From: Dimorphilus gyrociliatus
Taxonomy: Eukaryota > Annelida > Polychaeta > Dinophilidae
Assembly (NCBI GenBank): GCA_904063045.1
Contig: CAJFCJ010000014.1
Coordinates: 248,001-312,000 of the forward strand
Reading direction: 5' to 3'
DNA length: 64,000 nt
The translations under genes and the position numbers were made by a program. A model generated the notes under the pieces. It was not told the DNA's origin. It was given only the letters and a program-made list of their open reading frames with translations, and did no database searches. Below, piece after piece: positions 12,325 to 25,343 of the stretch (within the stretch, counting starts at the first letter, position 1; each line of letters opens with the position of its first letter).

Positions 12325-13458
12325 GATTCAACAAACGTGATTGTCAAAGGCCGAAATGGATAACAGGAAATTTTGAAGGGTCATTTACCGCTGATTGACA
12401 ATTATCTAAATGATTCTGATTATTTCTTGTCTTAATCAATTAATTAGACAATTTTAATCTAATCGAATTGCTTAATAAACATTAGTACGATCCTATAAAA
12501 TATAGAGAAAATGTAATATTACTAAATATTGTGAAGATTTCCATCGGCATTACTCCTATATTCATTGTACTATATGATCTGGTTTGTTTAAAAAAGCAAT
12601 ACTGTTGTCAAGATCACATCGATTTTGTATTGTAAAGCCAATAGTTACATAGGCTTTATTTTGATTAAATAGGCCAATTTTTCTTTATTTGCAAAGTTAT
12701 CATAAAATGTGCTGATTTTTCAATATTTATAAAAAGGCTTTTAAGAATTAGTGACCCATAATGAAAAAGAGATAAACTCTCTTAACTGAAAAGTTGATTA
12801 TTATTCAATGCTGGCATTACTCAAAGCTTAAACTGATGATTGAAGATGGAGAGGAATTTGTTGTAAAAGTCTTTTAAAGAGATGGGATAATAAGAGAGAA
12901 TTCTTTACCTTTCTCTATTAATTCTGTCTATTAACTATGAAAATCATAAGTTTACTACTTTTCTAAATTTTTCCTTTCTTTTCCTCATTAAACGAATAAC
13001 GGGCTGACTGATTATCCGAAATTGAAATGTTCAAACGTTCCTCTAAAGCCTCGTTTTGAAGTATAGATGAATTTTTTCGCCAGTTATTAAATTATAAAGA
13101 AGACGTCATTTAGCATTCTTTTATTTGGAGTTGTTTCACCTTGAATTCAACCTTTTGTTAGATTATAGTTAATAATGAATTATATCTTGAATGCATCGAC
13201 TGTGAAGGTTGACCTGCGTATAACGGAATATGAAAGAATTTCTTTCATTATAAAGTAATTCGAAGGGCGAACACATTTTTTTCTATATGAAATATGTATA
13301 TAACAACAAAATGTTGTCGTTGTAGCCACAGTAGCGCTATTATCTAATCGGTATCATTGAAAAACGCTAACAAGGAAGTAGAACAAAGTTTTTTGAAAGT
13401 TTATTGAATTGAAAAGAAGCATTTCACATTGAAAGTTTGTCATTAGTATTTTATTAAT
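12325..13458. other. Intergenic, NLR upstream region
   Basis: About 1.1 kb of AT-rich sequence upstream of the NLR and downstream of the PAN gene. No ORF, repeat family or RNA gene was recognised. The NLR promoter should lie at the left of this interval. Confidence 0.45.
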
Positions 13459-14590
13459 TCAAGCGCAAACGTTTGCAAGTCTGCTTGACGATGATAGTTG
13501 AATCTCGCAAATTTGAATATTCAGTGAATAGTTTGTTATTTTAATCATTCTCCAGTTCTTTCCCGAACAGGAGAATTTACATAAGTTATCTTCATCTTCT
13601 ATTAGGTCGCACATTTTTAGTTTGTCGTTTGGATCGTTGACGACCATAATATCATCGCATTTGTTCGCTTTATCAACCTTGTGGATAGTTACATATATAG
13701 TTGTTTGTGGTAACATTTTAACAGTAGCTCTGAATGTAATTATTGAGCCAATAGATAACTTTGGAGGGTTACTTTGGCAATCTTGAAGACCATCTCCTAG
13801 AGATTTCAGGAAATTATTAGTCGACAAACCAGACAAACAATTCGTCGACGCAGAAATATTGAACAACGCTAAAAAGAGAACTATTTTCACAAAATGATAA
13901 AATTGAATGTAAGACTTACAAACGCATTGAGGTTTAATGTATAAAGTACTACTCGGGTTTGAAGTAAGGGAATCACCCAGGGATGAAATATCAAGCAGAT
14001 CGCAGTTGTTTGTATTCATATTAAATGAAGTACAATTCGTTCTTTGATTACACTCTGCTTTACAAACATCCACATCAGTTGTAGAAATTGGAGTTTTATG
14101 ACATTTACTGCATTTTAGCATTTTGTTATCAAACTTTCTCCAGTTGTTACAATCTATAAGAGAATTGAATATGTAAAAGAGACGCTTAAATCATAGAAAT
14201 CCTATATTTACCATAGACTGTAATCTTCCCATAATAGAAGATATCGTCATCCATAAGTATATTCGGACCGTATGAAATAAACTTTTGAAGATAGCAATTT
14301 TTTGAAACTTGGTTATATGACAAACTTCCGCAGTTTACGTTATCAGTACATTTTACAATACAATACTCCAAGTTTGGAATTGAAAGTGTCTGTATTACAT
14401 CATCGTTATTCAAAGTGCCTTTAAACTTGACGTATGAGTGGCAAACTAGAATTATTCGTTAGGGTAATAAGAAAATACTAGTTAGTTTGTTAATAATTGT
14501 GTTTTTACCAGATTTTTCAACGTAAAGACTGTCAATTTCCGACGTAAAGCCAAAGAGAAGGAAGATGAAACTTTGTAAAACAACCATCAT
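13459..14590 (-). CDS. Secreted PAN/apple-domain protein
   Basis: Four exons: 14590–14509, 14445–14212, 14153–13920 and 13868–13459 (about 319 residues). The N-terminus (MVVLQSFIFLLFGF) is a signal peptide. Exons 2 and 3 are both 234 nt in the same phase and each encodes one apple-like module: CIVKC…CGSLSYN…CYLQ in the first and CKAECNQRTNCTSFNMNTNN in the second. These are the CxxxC…C.sf.y....C.l features of PAN domains, which bind proteins or glycans. The C-terminal exon ends WRMIKITNYSLNIQICEIQL, which resembles the closing strand of fucolectin/discoidin-like galactose-binding domains; that part is tentative. The intron 13869–13919 is only 51 nt. Confidence 0.72.
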
Positions 14591-14901
14591 TATGCCGCGA
14601 TTGAGTGAGTTTAGTTATCGTTACTGTATTTATACTAATATTAAATTTACTTATTCATATTTAATATAGTACTTGAAGGAAAACGGTCATTCTTCTAACC
14701 CTTTGAAAAGGAGAACAAAAATAAATGCACAATAGTCTCAAGGATAATCACCTGAAATATTCATAGGAATGTTTCATTAATTATCTCTTCAGTGCCTAGT
14801 TACTTTTTTTATATTTCCCTATTCTACTTTAATTAAAATTACGCAATTGAATAGGATTTGGTATGAATATATTAAAAGATTTGGTTGTTTTCAATATAGG
14901 T
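14591..14901. other. Short intergenic gap
   Basis: About 310 bp between the PAN gene start and the PARP gene stop, both on the minus strand. AT-rich; nothing recognised. Confidence 0.4.
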
Positions 14902-16826
14902 CTATTTGCAGCGTCTATAAGTTATAAAGAATTCGGGATAGTAGTGATCCTTATCGTAAATGACAAATTCTCGAAAATTTAATTTTCTGCCATCCTCCCT
15001 GTGAGTGCCAAGTACACTTTCGTAAAGTCTTTGATGACTTCCCTTGGAGGATCTTGTCGGTGGTCTTCTCTTACCTTTCATTGTACTTTTTGTATGAAAT
15101 ACACTTCCTAATAAAACTCTTGCCATAATGATTTGATGCTCAGTTCCACCACCTACATATTGATCAGCTTTCGTTGGACTTTCGCTGAAGTATACTCCAC
15201 ACCCAAACATAGCTCCATCACCAGTCCATTTTGGATCGACACTTTGTTCTTTTACTATTTCAATTGTTTCGGACTTTGTTCCGTGGAAGAGATAGTGTTC
15301 GTTGACCTCCTGAATTAACGTTCTTTTGACATCATCATGAGCGACGGTATATGTTTCAACTTCTTCTTCAGGGAATGGTTGAATATCATCTTTCATAGCC
15401 ATTCTTATAAGATTATTTCTATTGGATGCATACTGAAAGAAGGATTTTAATAAAAAAAACAATGAAAATCATTAAAATATAAAATGAAAACTGCTTTTAA
15501 ACTTTTTCATAAATTGAGGGATGTTCTAATCTTTCAATTTTGATTATTTCAATATTTTTTATTGACGAATCTTGTTCTCTTGAATCTTTTCCGTGGCCAA
15601 CGAATTTTGGTTTCCATGTATCCAAACAGATTTTCTTTAATTTTCTATTAACGAATAACAACAGAACAATGAAAATATTATGGATAATGGATAAAGAATA
15701 ATAACTCGAATAGTTGTTCATCGGTGTCCTTCAAATTGATGAGGTCACTTTCCCCTCCAGCTGCAGTTGCATCATTTAAATATGTTGAATTTAATGACCA
15801 ATTTCTAGGCACACGATAGCTCAAATTAATAATTTTCTAATAAGAACAAGGAAATGGTTAAAAGAATGGTAAAACAATTGAATTTGTTCAATTCACCTGC
15901 AATCTGTCTGCTTTTGATTTGGCTTTATCTAGATCACCCCAATCAAGTAACTTTTTAGATGAGAGACTTTTAGAGTGTTGTAAATCGCAAGCTAATTCTA
16001 AATCGTAGGCTTTTTCTAAACATTCCAGATTATATTTCATGAAATCACCAACAGTTTTTGCTTCTTTAAATGTCTGCTTCATAATCTCATTCAATTCAGT
16101 CTCGAAGGAAACAATGATAATTTTCTGGAATTAATCTATTGTTTCATTGTCACGGAGAGAGGTATTAAGATGATTACAATACCTTGATTGAAGTATTAAC
16201 GTGAAAGATAAAGTAGCTATTTATTTCTTCGTTGAGGACCTTGGCAACTGCGTTTGGTTCGTATTGGCACGCTTTACCACAACCAATTGGAGTTAAAGCT
16301 ATAACCTCTTGTTCAAAGTGATCAGCCCATTTTAAAAGACATCGTATAACCTTTCTTAAATTCTATTAATAGCAAAGTAAATAATTACAGTATATTCTAG
16401 ATCTTGAAACCGAAAATACAAACGCTGTAGCCTATAGCATATGAATATCTGGTTAATTTCGTATGAAAGATGTATTTGTTTTCCAAATAAGAACATCTTA
16501 TTTCCAGTTCCAGTGGGATCGCTCTTGAAAAATCATCTTCCAAAGCAGGAAATTCTTCGCAAAATCTTTTTGATATAATACCGCATTCAGATAATTTCGA
16601 TTTCGTTAGAGGAAGATTATTTACAAGAATGTTGGCCTATAATAAATAAAATATTGTACGATTTTCATCGTCGAAACAAGTATAAAAAACTACCAACTTC
16701 ATCCTTGCTTTCCATGATATCTCCTTCTCTAAAAATGACTCTACTCCCTGCTGCCGAAGGTATTTTAATTCGACCAGCATCGGCAGCCTCCAAAAGACTC
16801 CTCTCAATTTTCCTTCTTCTAGTCAT
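14902..16826 (-). CDS. Macro-domain plus PARP catalytic-domain ADP-ribosyltransferase
   Basis: Seven exons: 16826–16698, 16636–16424, 16362–16183, 16124–15897, 15836–15706, 15644–15503 and 15432–14902 (about 517 residues). Residues about 15–175 look like a divergent macro domain (FREGDIMES then ILVNNLPLTK, later VIALTPIGCGK), the fold that binds ADP-ribose. After a helical linker, the PARP fold begins (IIKIERLEHPSIYEKYASNR). It has LFHGTK (His), GVYFSESPTKADQY (Tyr) and REFVIYDKDHYYPEFFITY, which puts Glu at the third triad position. The combination resembles PARP14/15-type proteins, but the H-Y-E triad and YPEFFITY ending look tankyrase-like. An in-frame TAG lies just upstream of ATG 16826, so either this is the start or an upstream exon is missed. 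The 3' limit of exon 2 is the least certain junction. Confidence 0.75.
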
Positions 16827-17382
16827 CCTCTCTGGAAGTATTTTGAAGAATGTCTAAATAATCTTATCTATAAACACTAATATAAATCTTGTTAAGACGA
16901 TCAACTTCAAAGAGAAAATAAAAGTAGAACAAGGAGACAGTAGAATTTCTTATTGGCCATATTTCTTTTTTTATGATCAATACTAAACTTAATCGATGTT
17001 TATAAATAAATGTATCGCAGCTACAATACATAGTATAAAGAACAAATTCTTTAGGATACCATTAACAACTTACATATTTAAAATTAACAAAAGTTGATAA
17101 TTTTGCGATGGTTATTAGTGGTTTTAATATCTGTATTTCGTTTCGTAGTTGATATTCTAAAGTAGGGCGTTTAACTATTTCCTAGAGGAGTATCTTTTCA
17201 AATATTTTCATAGTTTATACTTATAACCATTAGTTATAGATTAAGCGATCAAGTTTTGTATTCAAATGTAAATGGTCGTCATACGTTTTAACTTTTATAA
17301 ACACGCTAAAAACCATATAGATATGTATTTACTGTAAATGGAGTGTTAATAGTTCTCATTCATCCTATTGACATCTATTCAT
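16827..17382. other. Intergenic, no gene seen
   Basis: About 550 bp between the PARP gene and the 3' end of the first protease gene. AT-rich; no recognisable element. Confidence 0.4.
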
Positions 17383-20300
17383 TCATATGTTTTCTTCTTC
17401 CTCAATTACTTTTTTAATAAAGTCATATTGACTTGCAGTTTGGGTAAAAATAGATTTGCCATATTTACATCCTCTAATACCCCAGCTAACTACTCCACTT
17501 GCTGTCCATTTCCCCCCGATTTTACAGGATAGAGGACCACCAGAATCGCCCTGAAAGAAAAACATTAAAAAACTTATAACAAATGATATACTTTTAAAAG
17601 ATAATTTCATTTACCTGGCAAGATTGAGACTGTGGAGTTTCAACACCTTTTCCACAGATTGTTTGTGGATAATTTAACATGAATAATCCTTTAGTTTTAT
17701 TTGCCATGTCACTGGCGCAACTCTCCTGTGTTTCCAACTGAATTTTAGTTTTCATTAGAAAATCAGACAGTTGTTTATCTAAAATAGAAAATATACTAAT
17801 ATAAATTGATGGTCTTTTCTCTTTAAATATTTTAATTAGCCTACTCTGTCCATTTAAATATCCAAAACCGGAGACGTAACAATCGTAATCTTCATTACCA
17901 GTTAGAGGTTGATTATTCAAACAAGCAGTGTTGATTGAATCAGACATTATAACAGCTTTATTCAATTTTAATATGGCTAAGTCATTCTCTATAAAAACAC
18001 TTTTATAGTCCGGATGGATAAAGGCTTTAGAGACTTTATAAGTCTTTCCACCATAGATGTAAACAGAGCCCAAACTTATGGATATTTTTTCGTTTCTAAT
18101 AAAAAGATTTCTTAATTACTACAACATTCTATTGGCTATTCTCATTAATTCAAATAGAAAAACTAACGGTTTTATGCAATGAGCAGCTGTAAGTATAAAT
18201 CGTTCATGAATAAGAATTCCACCACATTTAATAAACGTAAAATACGTAAAATATGTATCGAGTGATAGTCGCACCTGATTGTAAGATATGTAATTATATA
18301 TGAACTTTAACTTTGAAATATTTATTAAAGAGTTTAGATTACCTGCCATGGAAATTCACTAGCGTCAGTAACCCTTTTTCCTCCAACAATGAACGAACTA
18401 CTACTTCTTACGCCGCAATTTTTGTGATTGAGACCAACAGTAACCTGAATTTTATCTGAAAGATGAAAAACACATTTATTCGTTTTATAAACATCAATAG
18501 AAAGTGTTTTACGAGGTTTTCGAGTGGTAAGTGAAGGTGGAGCAGTTGGTTTTGTTAATATATTTCTTAAGTTATTTTTTATAGTATCCTCTATCCATCT
18601 ATAATATTTGCCAGTTTGTGTATATAATATTAGATTCTTTCTATATAATTCGTTCGATTTCTGCAGGATACCTCCCACAAACCATTTTCCGTTAACTTTA
18701 CAAGTTAGAGGAGATCCTGTATCGTACTGGAAAAAAGGATAATGCACAGATAATAAGTTTTTATCTTAACATAATACTATTTTAAGAACTTTACAAAGAT
18801 AGTTTGGCTTTGACGAGTATTAAGAGTTTTTCCGCAAAGTATTTCTGGATAAGAACGATAATAACTATAGAAAGCGTTCTTGCATATCAATTCAGTTACA
18901 AGGTCTTGTTGCAGTTTTTGAAGTTGGTGAGTATAACCTTTTGGCTCTGTAATTAAAGGATTGCGATTAAAATATCTACAATTCTCTTTCATAATCCTTA
19001 CGCAATTTTCCAAAACTTGAAACGTAGCATTCGTAATCTTCTTTTCCATCAAGATTCTCTTCAATTAAGCAAGCGGGTTTAATCTTATCGCTCATTGTAA
19101 TCTTCTTTTCCAACTTTAAGAGAGCTATATTATTCTTATAGTATAAACTGCTATATTGTGGGTGTTGTATAAATTTTACGCCTCTGTAAATTTTTCCCCT
19201 ATATCTCTTAGAAGATCCAACAACAATTTCGTATTCTGAATTTCTAGGATTGAACGAATAGAACACATAGACTAAAGTGTAAAGATTGAGAATAACTTAC
19301 AAGTCAGCTTGACATTCCGCAGCAGTTAGGATAAATTCTTCATGAACAATTATTCCTTCGCATGTACTGCTTTTCGTGTCACTTTCCCCTATAAACCATA
19401 CCTTTAAATGCGTTTATTATAGTATTTTATACTATTTTTGAAGTAGTGCATAGAAATTTATCAAACCTGCCATGGAAAATCAGTTATAGAAGTATTTACT
19501 CCTTTAATATTACCGCTCCTACCGCAATTCTGTTTATTGATGCCTGAAAAGAAGCCGAAAGAATACATTTTTATAGTATAGTCGTTTAAATAAAAATGGT
19601 AAACAGCGTTCACCTATTGCTGGTGTACTGCAAGGTCCTTCGGTTATTTTAATCTCATCGAAAGCGATATCTCCAGTATATCCTTTATAAAAAAATCCAT
19701 AGAACAGCAATTTTTGAATCTGTTTACAACAATCACAACACAATAAAGTATGTTTGTAATGTTCTGTACTTACAACTATTTCAGAGGAAGTGCCATTGAT
19801 TGTATGTGAAAATATCATCCATTCTAATCCTTGATTTCCTTGTTTTTCGAGAAGAGTTTCATTTTTAACTATTGTCCTTTTATCTTTATCTAAACTGATC
19901 AAAGAGACAAGAAATCGACCCATATCCTCTCCATACATATTATATATAAATGATAGGCAAACTTTTCTATTGAAATAAACAATTGGAGATTCTAGAATAG
20001 CGAATGCTGACGTATCAGCATAGGTAGCTTCGAAATAGACAAAAGGACCATAATATGTCTCTTGCGGCCCAGTATTAAGTGAAGGTGTTTTTGTACCAAT
20101 CAACCATTGAAAAGCTTTCTTTCCATGTGAATAATTACAAAATCCTTTGTCAAATGAACATTCCAATTTTTCAGGAGAATATTCTATTGTTCAATCAATC
20201 AATCAATGGAAAATTAGGAGAGAAAAAGTGAGAAATTACTTCTAATACTTACTATTAACTATAGGTTTTGCAGTTGAAATTGAATCAGTTTTTGTGCTCG

Positions 20301-21821
20301 ATCTACCTGATAAAATCGTTTATGTTATTATTTCAACATGTAGAAGAGTATCAAACGCGAAATTATTTACTGTCCGCTGTAGGTCTTATAGGTGGTATTG
20401 TTCGTTCTGGTCTTGAATAACAGTTTACCAGTCGAAGTTCATCGATGGCGAATGAGTAAATACTGAACCATTTACATTCTTGTTCAAAAACGATCTATAA
20501 ACAATTTTTCATACATTTAATCCTTTGTAAATCTGTTTTAATATAAAGATTACACTATAGTTTCCAACAGGTAGATCAACTATTCTCTTAATCCATCCAC
20601 TTCCACTTGAGCTAGGATTATCCAACAGCAGGTTTTCTTCATTCCCCTTACCTTTCGTATAGATTTTTATACCGTTTGCAACATTATTGCCACTTATAGA
20701 GTAAAAGAATGAAAATGTACATCCTGTCATATCGATTGTTAATAGAGAACTCTGGAAGCTCCTAATGTCTCCATTCTTACAAAAATACGAGCTAATTTGT
20801 GCAAAATGTCCTTTAAATGATATACAATATATTAATTTGAGTGAGCGATGGAAATTATATAACTACCTGTTTTGCTTACATCCTGATAAGGTGGCAAATA
20901 GTGTATAGTAGGATCGTTTATTTTCCAGCCACTTCCGTTACTTTGCAAAGCATATTGACAGAAATTTTTCGAATCAAAGTTACAATCCAACTTTTGTTGT
21001 AGCAGCAGTTTCCAAGGAGCTACAGTTACTTTATCATGTAGAACTACGACGAATAGAAGAAATTAATCTCTTTCATTTAAATAAATTATATTGGAAACAT
21101 ACCAGAACAATTGTTTATTTCAATGTTGTCAATAGCCACTATCGAATCATTTTGAGCGACTTTTTCAGCTTTGATAATGAACTATGAAAGGTATAGTACA
21201 GTATAGTATATATAAATTTATATATTCTTCAAACCTGATCGAGATCCTTGGGAAACGTCAGTATCCGTGTAGTCCATTTGTTGTAATCTGAATAACTTAC
21301 TGAAAAGACTTGAACGTTTGAAACACGGTTATTCTTCATTTTATAAATGTATAGTTTGTCAACGAAAGAAGATATGAGAAGATTGAATTTTAAACATAGA
21401 GTATTCCATTTAAAGCTTTTAAAATTGAATTTCCTTGAATATATATAAGTTTCTTTGATAATTGAACTATTTAGTTTAGCGTACATGCATTTTCCTGAAA
21501 GAATTGTTATTATTATTACTATCGTCATTAAAGAGCGTTAATTCATTGAGTAAGAATGTAACCTGTATTGTTTACAGGCGATGGCTTTAGCTCTCCTCTA
21601 CGAAATTTGTAAATCATTAAATCATTTGGTACAAATGATTTGAATGAACAATCATTGCTCTCAAAGTTACAGCGCCAAGAAACATCCGAATCTGCCAATA
21701 ACCCTGAAAGATAATGACTCATCAATAATATAATAATTAGATAAGCAAATAACAACTAACCTTCGGCGATGGAAAGCAGATATATAAAATATAGAAGAAA
21801 AAGCGCTAATCTTCCATTCAT
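17383..21821 (-). CDS. Secreted MAM protein with tandem S1 domains: one pseudoprotease, one intact (gene B)
   Basis: Twenty exons: 21821–21761, 21703–21563, 21494–21235, 21181–21103, 21043–20867, 20810–20554, 20494–20371, 20306–20253, 20183–19774, 19719–19614, 19543–19467, 19401–19301, 19243–19002, 18946–18795, 18726–18513, 18455–18343, 18274–18168, 18074–17845, 17778–17615 and 17550–17383 (about 1,078 residues). Order: signal peptide ([12 protein letters not shown]), MAM-like module ([12 protein letters not shown]), MAM 2 ([11 protein letters not shown]), a Ser/Thr linker, MAM 3 ([11 protein letters not shown]), then two chymotrypsin-fold domains. In the first, the triad motifs read [14 protein letters not shown] and DTGSPL, so His, Asp and Ser are all replaced. 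In the second they read [14 protein letters not shown] and GDSGGPL, an intact triad. The second domain is preceded by a clip-free activation-like site (SFIVGGKRV). It is probably an extracellular protease with an internal inactive copy. Confidence 0.8.
18168..18455 (-). other. N-terminal half of the intact S1 protease domain of gene B
   Basis: Exons 18455–18343 and 18274–18168 encode the activation region ([17 protein letters not shown]) and the catalytic His (ILTAAHC). The Asp is in exon 18074–17845 (NDLAILKL) and the Ser in exon 17550–17383 ([10 protein letters not shown]). The intron 18456–18512 is 57 nt, keeps frame and contains no stop, so it would read through unnoticed. It is called an intron because the same boundary precedes the protease domain in the gene at 25,952–31,966. 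Confidence 0.65.
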
Positions 21822-22552
21822 TTCAAAAAGAAGCTGTTTTATGCTTTTGAAGGAGAAAAAGTAAATTTTCTTTAAAGATACTCTCCTATCAGCAGTTTTA
21901 TAAAAAATGTAAAATATCTACTTTCTTTTTTAAGAATGAGCTTTCTAATATGAATAAATTAGCATAATAATATGAATATTTAAATGAGTCATAAAAACCA
22001 AAAAAGGAAAGTAAAAACAATTAGCTCTAGTAAGTGCAACGTCAATGACTTTGAAGAAGCTGTTTAAGATTGTCCTTGATTTAAGGCTTAAACGAATGAT
22101 CACCAATGAAAAAACGGTAATGTAATGATACGAGGGATGAGTTTCCAATTAAGGGAGAACTTAATAACATTCCTAGCAGTCATTAAACCCTTATTACTAT
22201 TATTCAACATTATTAATAGTAGTATATACTTGTCAATGAACTGTAATACAGTCAGGAAAAACTAAATAATCGCAAATATCTACTGTGATCGCAGTTCTTC
22301 TACTCATAGAATAGTTGACGATTTCGCAATATACAGCATTCAACCATTTCGTAGGCTACATAGAACATTCTCACTATTCAAAGATTTATATATCATTGTA
22401 ATTCAAATATTGTATTTCTTAGCTGAATTTTTTTTCAAATATGTGTCACATCAAAGAACAGTGAAGCGCATCGATTTGTGATATGATTAACCAAGCCGAG
22501 TAAAATAGAAAAAAAAGAAAATGTCCTCTTTAAATGCCAAGGTAAAACTACT
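21822..22552. other. Intergenic, gene B promoter side
   Basis: About 730 bp between the start of gene B and the stop of gene C, in a head-to-tail array. No recognised element or coding signal. Confidence 0.4.
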
Positions 22553-25343
22553 TTAGACGAGACATGACCCGTCGTTAATTTGAATTCCATCAAAAGAAAT
22601 ATCACCTCTGTAACCTCTGCCATAGAGACCCATGAAATTCAATTTTATGTGCTGTATCAACAAAAAATAGTTCTTTATCAGTTTCTTTTAAGGAAAACAA
22701 CAAATGTTTAATACTTACAGCTATTTGTGGAGAATTACGTATAGTATATGAAAATCTAATCCATTCCATTCCTTTATTTCCAATTTCGTTCAGAATTGTT
22801 TCATTTCTAATTATTCTACTATCAGTTTGATCAAAAGTGATAAGGGAGACGAGAAATCGACCGGTATGACTTCCATACATATTATACATAAATGATAAGC
22901 AAGTCTCTTTATCGAAATAGACAATGGGAGACTCGAGTAGGGAAAAATAGCCTCTAGTTGCCGTAGTTGCTTCAAAATACACAAAATTTCCAGAATATGG
23001 TGCTTGCGGACCAGTGTCTCTAGAAGGAGTTTCTCTGCCAATTAACCATTGATAGTTTGTAGAATTTTGGTAATAATTACAAAAGTCTTGCTCGAATTGA
23101 CACTCCAATAACTTTGGAGAAGGTCCTGAACAAGATAACAGTTGAACAAGTGTAAATTTTACATTCTCTTGAATATCATCAACAATACTATACCTGGTCT
23201 TACTGTTACACTAGACGTTTCTCTGGTTGACCTAGCAGACCCAGGACAGGAACCATAAGAAATGGTAACTTCATCAAACGAAACATCACCTTTATATCCT
23301 CTTCCGTAGAAAGCATAAAAATTTAATTTTCTAGGCTATATCAGTAATTAAAAAACAAAGTCCTAGTTCTTTCATTAGTCTCAATGCTTTAAACTTACTC
23401 TTATTTGTGGATAATCATTAATTGTATGTGAAAATCGAATCCAATCAGTTCCTTTATTTCCAATTTCGTTAAGAATTGTTTCATTTCCGATTATTCTATT
23501 TTCATTTTGATCAAGAGTGATAAGAGAAACGAGAAATCGACCAATATGACTTCCATGCATATTATACATAAATGATAAGCAAGTCTCTTTATCGAAATAG
23601 ACAACGGGAGACTCTAGTAGGGAAAAATAGCCTCTAGTTGCCGTAGTTGCTTCAAAATACACAAAATTTCCAGAATATGGTACTTGTGGACCAGTATTGC
23701 TAGAGGGAGTTTCTCTGCCGATTACCCATTGATGAGTTTGAGTACTTTGATAATAATTACAAAAGTCTTGCTCGAATCGACACTCTAAGAGTGTTGGTGA
23801 ATTTCCTGTTGTAAGCAATCAAAATTATAAGGAATAGAAAATATCTAAAAGGTAAATTCTAACTGTTTGGAGTTGGTCTTGGAGTTGAGAGAGAAGGTGA
23901 TTGGCAGTTATGTGTAGTTATTTCATCAACAGCAATATGAGATAACGAAAGAATAGTACATTTCCCTTCGAAAATCAACTGAAAAAAGCATCAGAACAAG
24001 TTCAATTTATCTAAGAATGTAATTAATTAATGAGATGAATTTACCTCATATTCTCCAATTGGTAGGCTAATGTCTTCGGTAAGCCAACTTTCTCCTTGAG
24101 GACCACGCTTTTCTACTAATACTTGTTGTAGATTTTCTTTATTGTTTGTATAAACTGTTAAAGTTCCAACATTTTCGCCAGACATGTGATAGTAGAATGA
24201 AAGTTTGCATCTAGGGTTGGTTACTATTATTGAAGAACTTTTTAAATAAACCCTATCTCCTTCCCAACAAACGAATGGTCCAGAATGCAAATAATATCCT
24301 ATAATCATTACTTCTCTATCAGATTTATGTTATTAAAATTGATACTGATATATATATCTTACCATTTTTGCTTACATCTTGCTCAGGCAATCCGTAGAAA
24401 GAGTGTTGTGGGTTGCTTACTGTCCAAGCGTAATTATCAATTCGATTCTGAGAGCTTCTTAGCAATTCATACTGGCAAGTAGTGCTCGAGTCGAAATTAC
24501 ATTGTAATATTGAATCTATATTCGTTGACGATGGAGGTGTTGAAGATGAATCAGCTGTTAAAAGAAAGCTTATGCATGAATGCTATTAGATGAAAATATC
24601 TATATAATTAACCATAACAATCATTAAATTCCATATTATCGATAGCTATTATTGAAGTCGCCGAATTTTTACGAGAGCTCTTAATCATGATCTAAAGAAT
24701 TTTAGTATTTTCATTCAAAAGTCTTTGTTTAACTGATTACAATATTGAATTTTATAATCAAACCTCGTCTACACTCTGCGAAAGATAATCCGTCTTTTCT
24801 ATCCATTTAAATATTTCATGTGAATATTTCATTGAAAAAGCTCTTTGCTTAACAATTTGATAATCCTTTAGGAAGAAGACAAACAATTCATCTTGACCAT
24901 TACTCATGAGAATATTGAATTTGAAGCATAATTTCCCAATATTTCTTGGAATATTCAATTTACTCGAAAACAAGTAGGCCTCTTCCAGATGAGAATTAGT
25001 CTTGCGTGCGTACATACAATTTTCTAAAACAGGAATAAATGAATAATGCTTTCACCCTACAATAGAATCTTTTTTAAGATAAATCGTCTACTTACCAGCC
25101 CTTTCTGGTGTTTTTAGATTTCCTCTTTCAAACTTGTAAACCTGGAATTGATCTGGTACATTTGATTGAAATGAACAATCATCATTTTCAAAAGTACACT
25201 TCCAATAGATCCTCTGACCTAATTTTTCAATATCAAATGAATGTACATATTAAATAAATGGATATGTCATTAAACTAACCAAAGACAATTGAAAGTATAG
25301 TCGTGATGAATATGAAAATGGTCAATTTAGTCTTTTCACTCAT
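22553..25343 (-). CDS. Secreted four-MAM protein, no protease domain (gene C)
   Basis: Eleven exons: 25343–25280, 25218–25096, 25023–24764, 24691–24613, 24554–24363, 24298–24045, 23978–23864, 23805–23399, 23335–23194, 23125–22719 and 22651–22553 (about 713 residues). A signal peptide (LTIFIFITTILSIVFG) is followed by the N-terminal MAM-like module (WKCTFENDDCSF … AIDNMEFNDC) and three full MAM domains. MAM 3 and MAM 4 are encoded by equal 407-nt exons, each followed by a short exon ending in RGYKGDVSFDEV or RGYRGDISFDGI. The two copies are clearly a recent tandem duplication. The protein stops right after MAM 4 with no protease, linker or membrane anchor. Its neighbours in the same orientation carry S1 domains, so this member has either lost the protease end or never had it. 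Confidence 0.82.
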
